This document shows, piece by piece, positions 41,024-44,779 of a stretch of 44,779 bases of DNA (position 1 is its first letter; every line of letters begins with the position of its first letter). The notes beneath the pieces are model-generated. The model had not been told where the DNA came from. It saw nothing but the letters and a program-made list of their open reading frames with translations, and searched no databases. The stretch comes from DASSKW01 sp035701115 (lineage in GTDB: Bacteria > Pseudomonadota > Gammaproteobacteria > Natronospirales > REEB76), in NCBI GenBank assembly GCA_035701115.1, contig DASSOA010000154.1, positions 1 through 44,779 on the forward strand, in the 5' to 3' direction. The position numbers and the translations under genes were made by a program.

Positions 41024-42722
41024 TCGCCGCCTTTTCCTGGCTGCTGCCGCCCTGTTTGTCGCGTTTCTGCTCTATCAGGCCTGGATGCAGGACTACGGTC
41101 CCAAACCCGCACCGGCACCAGCCGCGGTGCCGGCCGCCGCGACACAGACCGCGACCGCACAAGCCGCGATGCCACCGTTGCCGCCTGAAACCGCTGGCAG
41201 TTCCAAGGTTGAACCGGCTGGCGCCTCGGCAAAGGCTCCGCCGGCCGCGGCGGCACCTTCCGGCAAGCTGATCCATGTCCAGACCGACGTGCTGGATATC
41301 AGCATTGATACCGCCGGCGGAAACATTCGCGACGCACGTCTGCTCGATTATCCGGTGACGCTCAAGGAGCCAGATGCTCTTGTCCATATTCTCAGCAGCG
41401 CGCCCGATTCGCTGCTGCAGTTGCAGTCCGGGCTGCAGAGCCAGTCCGGGGCGCGTGCACCCGGGCCTGCGGCGATCTACAGCAGTGCCCACACCGAGTA
41501 TGTGCTCACACCCGGCCAAGACCTGCTCAACGTAACGCTCACCTGGCAGGACCCGCGTGGCCTCACGGTCGAGAAAACCTACCAATTCAAGCGTGGCAGT
41601 TACCAGATCGAGCTCCAGTATCACGTCGTCAATCATTCCGCCGAACCGTGGAAAGGCGCGGCCTACGCGCAATTCCAGAATCACTACACCCCGGTCAGCC
41701 ACAGTCTGTTCAGCGTGCACCGCTACGACTATCAGCGCGTTGCCATGCGCGGCAACGATGGTTACAAGCAGTTCGAATTCAGCGATCTCGCTGAACACCC
41801 GCTCGCGGAGCAGGTGTCCGGCGGCTGGACCGCGATCGTCAACCATTACTTCCTGGCGGCAGCGATTCCGCAACCTGCGTCCGGGAGTGCCGCTGACAAG
41901 AATTTCTATTACAGCAAATCGCTGGGCAATGCGGATTATCTAGTTGGTGTGGTCTCTGCGCCGCAGACGGTGGCCCCGGATGCGAGCGCGAACTTCGCGG
42001 ACAAATACTTTATCGGTCCAAAGCTGCAGACGCGTCTCGCGGGCGTCGCCCCCGGACTCGAGCTCACGGTTGACTACGGCAAACTCACGATCATCGCCGA
42101 ACCGATTTTCTGGGTGCTGGAACAGATTCACCGCTTTATCGGCAACTGGGGCTGGTCAATCCTGATGTTGACCGTCTTGCTCAAGTTGCTGACTTACAAG
42201 CTCAACGAAATCAGCGGCCGCTCCATGGCCAAAATGCGTCTCGTGCAACCGCGACTCAAGGCGCTGCAGGAACGCTACAAGGACGATCGCGCCAAACAAA
42301 GCCAGGCGATGATGGAGTTTTACAAGAAAGAGAAGATCAATCCGATGGGCGGCTGTCTGCCCATGCTGGTGCAGATGCCGATCTTTTTCGCCTTGTACTA
42401 CGTGCTGGTTTACAGCGTGGAATTGCGTCAGTCGCCCTGGATCGGCTGGATACACGATCTTTCCGCGCCGGATCCCTTCTATATACTGCCCGTTGTCTAC
42501 GGCGTCGTGATGTTTGTCCAGCAGCGCGTGAGTCCGCAGCCGACCACGGACCCGATGCAGCGCCGCATCATGGCGGTGATGCCCTTTGGTATTGCAGTGC
42601 TGTACGCGGTATTGCCATCGGGCCTGGCGCTTTACTACGTTGCAAACTCCATCCTTACCATCGCCCAGCAGTGGCGCATAAACAAGGTAATCGAGCGAGA
42701 GAGCAAGAAGAAGCAGGCCTAG
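41016..42722 (+). CDS. yidC: Membrane protein insertase YidC
   Basis: A 568-residue inner-membrane insertase of the gram-negative form. It has an N-terminal helix (RRLFLAAAALFVAFLLYQAW), a Pro/Ala-rich linker (about 28-85) and a periplasmic beta-sandwich domain (about 85-340). Five conserved transmembrane segments begin with IHRFIGNWGWSILMLTVLLKLLTY. The cytoplasmic loop SMAKMRLVQPRLKALQERYKDD and NPMGGCLPMLVQMPIFFALYYVL are diagnostic. In most gammaproteobacteria mnmE follows directly; here two genes lie between them. Confidence 0.98.
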   Translation: MDNRRLFLAAAALFVAFLLYQAWMQDYGPKPAPAPAAVPAAATQTATAQAAMPPLPPETAGSSKVEPAGASAKAPPAAAAPSGKLIHVQTDVLDISIDTAGGNIRDARLLDYPVTLKEPDALVHILSSAPDSLLQLQSGLQSQSGARAPGPAAIYSSAHTEYVLTPGQDLLNVTLTWQDPRGLTVEKTYQFKRGSYQIELQYHVVNHSAEPWKGAAYAQFQNHYTPVSHSLFSVHRYDYQRVAMRGNDGYKQFEFSDLAEHPLAEQVSGGWTAIVNHYFLAAAIPQPASGSAADKNFYYSKSLGNADYLVGVVSAPQTVAPDASANFADKYFIGPKLQTRLAGVAPGLELTVDYGKLTIIAEPIFWVLEQIHRFIGNWGWSILMLTVLLKLLTYKLNEISGRSMAKMRLVQPRLKALQERYKDDRAKQSQAMMEFYKKEKINPMGGCLPMLVQMPIFFALYYVLVYSVELRQSPWIGWIHDLSAPDPFYILPVVYGVVMFVQQRVSPQPTTDPMQRRIMAVMPFGIAVLYAVLPSGLALYYVANSILTIAQQWRINKVIERESKKKQA

Positions 42723-42805
42723 ACCTGCCCGGATCACGCGGCTGGCAACAACGGCGCGGATTGACTATGCTGGGACCGGGTTCGGACCTGCGATGGGGGC
42801 GGTTT

Positions 42806-43423
42806 ATGAATTCGGATTTGATTGCACGCATTCAGCCGTATTTGCAGAAGGACGAGTCCATCCAGTGGGTAGGTGCGCCTGATCGCGCCGCGATCATGAT
42901 GGATACCGCAAAATGGCTTCCACTCAACCTGGTGGTGCTGGCTGTTTTTGCCGGTATAGGACATCGCTTTTATCCGGCTCAATTTGATTTCCACCACTTT
43001 TGGCCGTTTTCTCCGCATGACGTTATCGCCTATCTATTTGTACTGCTTGCGCTTGGCGCGCTGGGAAAACTGCTGCGCTTGGCTCTGTTTCCACCACGAG
43101 TTACCTACGCCGTGACCAACCTGCGTGCGCTCATTCTGCAAGGCGGCCATCTCTGGGCCTACACACCCGATATCATTCCCGGCATATCGCATTGCACCCG
43201 CATAGACAAGCGCAAAGATCTCATGTTTCTTAAGCCCAATGATCCGGGCAAAGCGGTTCAGGTTACGCTCCAACGCGACACCGAGGCACTGGCTCAGCGC
43301 AGCGGCACGCTGTATGGGGCAGCCTATTCTCCCAATGGCTTTCGAGGCATCAGCGATGTGGCCACAGTGCATGCAGCACTGCAGCGCCTATTGGAAAGTG
43401 CCGCACAACCGGCTACACCCTGA
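42806..43423 (+). CDS. Membrane protein with PH-like domain, unknown function
   Basis: A 205-residue protein. The ATG at 42806 follows GGGGGCGG; an ATG at 42767 would add 13 residues. It starts with ARIQPYLQKDESIQWVGAPDR, the usual opening of bacterial PH-like (bPH) membrane proteins. Two hydrophobic segments follow (LPLNLVVLAVFAGIGHRF and VIAYLFVLLALGALGKLL) and then the beta-rich part (VTYAVTNLRALILQ). Conserved 'YAVTNLRALIL' is typical of these domains. Its function is unknown. It sits between yidC and a convergent hydrolase-OsmC gene; the two stop codons are only five bases apart. Confidence 0.83.
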   Translation: MNSDLIARIQPYLQKDESIQWVGAPDRAAIMMDTAKWLPLNLVVLAVFAGIGHRFYPAQFDFHHFWPFSPHDVIAYLFVLLALGALGKLLRLALFPPRVTYAVTNLRALILQGGHLWAYTPDIIPGISHCTRIDKRKDLMFLKPNDPGKAVQVTLQRDTEALAQRSGTLYGAAYSPNGFRGISDVATVHAALQRLLESAAQPATP

Positions 43424-43428
43424 CCCCG

Positions 43429-44652
43429 TCAATCTTCCTTGAGGCGGGTGTCGATTCGCGAGCTTGATATCAACGTATTGTGCACCGGGCACTTGTCCGC
43501 AATGGCCAGCAGCCGTTGACGCTGATCGGCATCGAGTTCGCCCACCAGTTCCAGTTCCCTTTCGAAATAGTCGAGCTTGCCGGTTTTCGATTCGCAGTCG
43601 GCACAATCCTCGGCGTGAATCCTGCTGTGCTTGACGCGTACATTGACGCTTTCCAGCGGCCACTGTTTCCGGTCTGCATACATGCGCAGGGTAATCGCGG
43701 TGCAGGCGCCCAGCGCGCTGCCGAGATATCCATAAGGAGAAGGTCCGGCATCGGTCCCACCTGATGCCATCGGTTCGTCGGCGATCATTGCGTGCGCGCC
43801 GGCGAAAACATCGGCACGGTAATGTTCACGGTTCATGTGCACGACAACTTCGCCTTCGGCAGCCGGACTCTTCTTTTCACCGAGATCGAGTTCGCCGAGA
43901 TACTTTGTGGCCCACGCGGCGATAATCAGTCCCACGTATTCGGAGTCCTCCCGCCTGCTGAGAAGATGATCTGCATTGTTGAGTGTCACGAAGCTCTTGG
44001 GGTGCAGCGCCGCGCCAAAAATTTCTGCCGCGTTGCTGATATCCACCGTGTCGTCCACCGGCGAATGAAAGATCAGCAATGGCTTGCGCAGCTCACGCAC
44101 GTATTCCCGGTAGCGGTGATTTGGCAGATCGTCGAGAAACGCCTTCTTGAAATGAAACTTGCGGCCGGCCAGCATGATGTCGGCTTCGCCTTGTTGCTCA
44201 AGCAACTGCCGGCCGCCGCCGAGCAGACGTGCAACGTGTTCCGGACTCGCCGGTGCCGCGACCGTCGCCACGGCGACGCAGCCGTTGATCCTGTTGGCCG
44301 CTTCAAGAACCGCGGCCCCGCCAAGCGAATGTCCTACCAGAATCTTCGGCGCGCCGTAGTGTCCGGCAAGAAATTCCGCCGCGCAAATCAAGTCCGAGAC
44401 GTTGGTGGAAAACGTGGTATCGGCAAAAACCCCCTCGCTTTCGCCAATGCCGGTAAAGTCAAAGCGCAATGTGGCAATGCCCTGCATGGCCAGTGCCCGG
44501 GAAATATCGAAGGCCGCGGGCACGTCCTTGCCACAGGTAAAGCAGTGGGCGTACAGAGCGTAGGCTCGGGGTTTGCCGTGCGCCGGCATTTCAAGCCGGC
44601 CGGCGAGCATTTGCCCGGCGGCATTTGGAAAACGAACAACTTGTCCGGACAT
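43429..44652 (-). CDS. Bifunctional alpha/beta hydrolase-OsmC family protein
   Basis: A 407-residue fusion. The N-terminal alpha/beta hydrolase (about 1-255) has the nucleophile elbow GHSLGG (Ser109), an acid in HSPVDDTVD and the His in NNADHLL. The C-terminal OsmC-like domain (about 265-407) has its two redox cysteines, Cys317 (GACTAITLRMYAD) and Cys388 (DKCPVHNTL), as in organic hydroperoxide reductases. This architecture is known in proteobacteria, but its substrate is not. A role against organic or acyl peroxides is inference. It is a single gene, convergent with the PH-like gene and divergent from mnmE. Confidence 0.92.
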   Translation of the reverse strand: MSGQVVRFPNAAGQMLAGRLEMPAHGKPRAYALYAHCFTCGKDVPAAFDISRALAMQGIATLRFDFTGIGESEGVFADTTFSTNVSDLICAAEFLAGHYGAPKILVGHSLGGAAVLEAANRINGCVAVATVAAPASPEHVARLLGGGRQLLEQQGEADIMLAGRKFHFKKAFLDDLPNHRYREYVRELRKPLLIFHSPVDDTVDISNAAEIFGAALHPKSFVTLNNADHLLSRREDSEYVGLIIAAWATKYLGELDLGEKKSPAAEGEVVVHMNREHYRADVFAGAHAMIADEPMASGGTDAGPSPYGYLGSALGACTAITLRMYADRKQWPLESVNVRVKHSRIHAEDCADCESKTGKLDYFERELELVGELDADQRQRLLAIADKCPVHNTLISSSRIDTRLKED

Positions 44653-44726
44653 ATCGGAATTCCTTTGATTACCGTTATGATGCGCGTGGATTCCAGACTT
44701 TAACCCATTTTGAACCGTGCCCGCCC

Positions 44727-44779
44727 GTGAGTCAGGATCGAGACACCATTGTCGCCATTGCCACGCCGCCCGGACGGGG
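44727..44779 (+). CDS. mnmE: tRNA modification GTPase MnmE, first codons only
   Basis: From GTG 44727 the frame reads MSQDRDTIVAIATPPGRG to the window edge, matching the N-terminus of MnmE (E. coli MSDNDTIVAQATPPGRG). MnmE with MnmG modifies the wobble uridine of tRNAs. The gene normally follows yidC, so the assignment agrees with context. No clear ribosome-binding site is seen and no ATG is available upstream in frame. The GTPase domain lies outside the window. Confidence 0.88.
   Translation, partial: MSQDRDTIVAIATPPGR

Noticed and set aside
1..44779. CRISPR array, IS element, prophage, tRNA or rRNA
   Set aside because: No regularly spaced direct repeats, transposase, integrase other than XerC, phage genes or cloverleaf-like sequences were noticed on either strand.

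Overview
The window is a stretch of core chromosome from a GC-rich gammaproteobacterium. Evidence for this is the gene order yidC-yidD-rnpA-rpmH / dnaA-dnaN-recF-gyrB, the yibN-grxC-secB-gpsA cluster, dapF-DUF484-xerC, hslVU-DUF971-ubiE-ubiJ-ubiB, and ubiquinone genes (ubiD, ubiE, ubiJ, ubiB). A Chromatiales- or Acidiferrobacterales-like lineage is possible, but I cannot fix it from the sequence. No plasmid, phage, IS transposase, CRISPR array, tRNA or rRNA was seen.

Layout. 1-1.6 kb: start of gloA, a DUF488 protein and an orphan ParA-like ATPase, all on the minus strand, with dispersed-repeat-like intergenic DNA. 1.6-2.05 kb: a highly structured non-coding stretch ending in a minus-strand terminator, a candidate small RNA. 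2.05-7.2 kb: polyphosphate kinase (ppk) facing exopolyphosphatase (ppx), which lies behind ubiD. 7.3-10.7 kb: a small membrane protein, a CoA-binding protein, then dapF-DUF484-xerC. 10.9-17.2 kb: hslV and hslU split by a repeat-like insert, a lipoprotein, DUF971, ubiE, ubiJ, ubiB. 17.2-20.6 kb (minus): envC, ctpA and a YibQ-type divergent deacetylase, an envelope/septum operon. 20.7-22.9 kb: yibN, grxC, secB, gpsA. 23.0-24.5 kb: trmL and a class IB-type dihydroorotate dehydrogenase. 24.5-29.5 kb (minus): the nitrogen-control block ntrC, ntrB, a DUF4124 protein and glnA, with a sigma-54 promoter and NtrC operators visible, plus the remnant of a GNAT acetyltransferase. 29.6-33.9 kb: glyQ-glyS-gmhB-plsC. 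33.9-40.1 kb (minus): gyrB, recF, dnaN, dnaA. 40.2-42.7 kb: rpmH, rnpA, yidD, yidC. 42.8-44.8 kb: a PH-like membrane protein, an alpha/beta hydrolase-OsmC fusion and the first codons of mnmE.

How it fits together. Most genes lie in tight translationally coupled pairs (ATGA, GTGA or TTGA overlaps). The best regulatory readings are nitrogen control of glnA (sigma-54 element at 29391-29406, perfect NtrC palindrome at 29456-29472), a second NtrC operator touching the ntrB start, and DnaA boxes on both sides of dnaA with an AT-rich stretch in the dnaA-dnaN gap, which is a plausible replication origin.

I found no convincing new multi-gene system. The items most worth a second look are the structured RNA candidate beside ppk, rnpA without an ATG/GTG/TTG start, the repeat-like insertion inside hslVU, the NtrC site/leaderless start of ntrB, the class IB PyrD, and the acetyltransferase fossil next to glnA.
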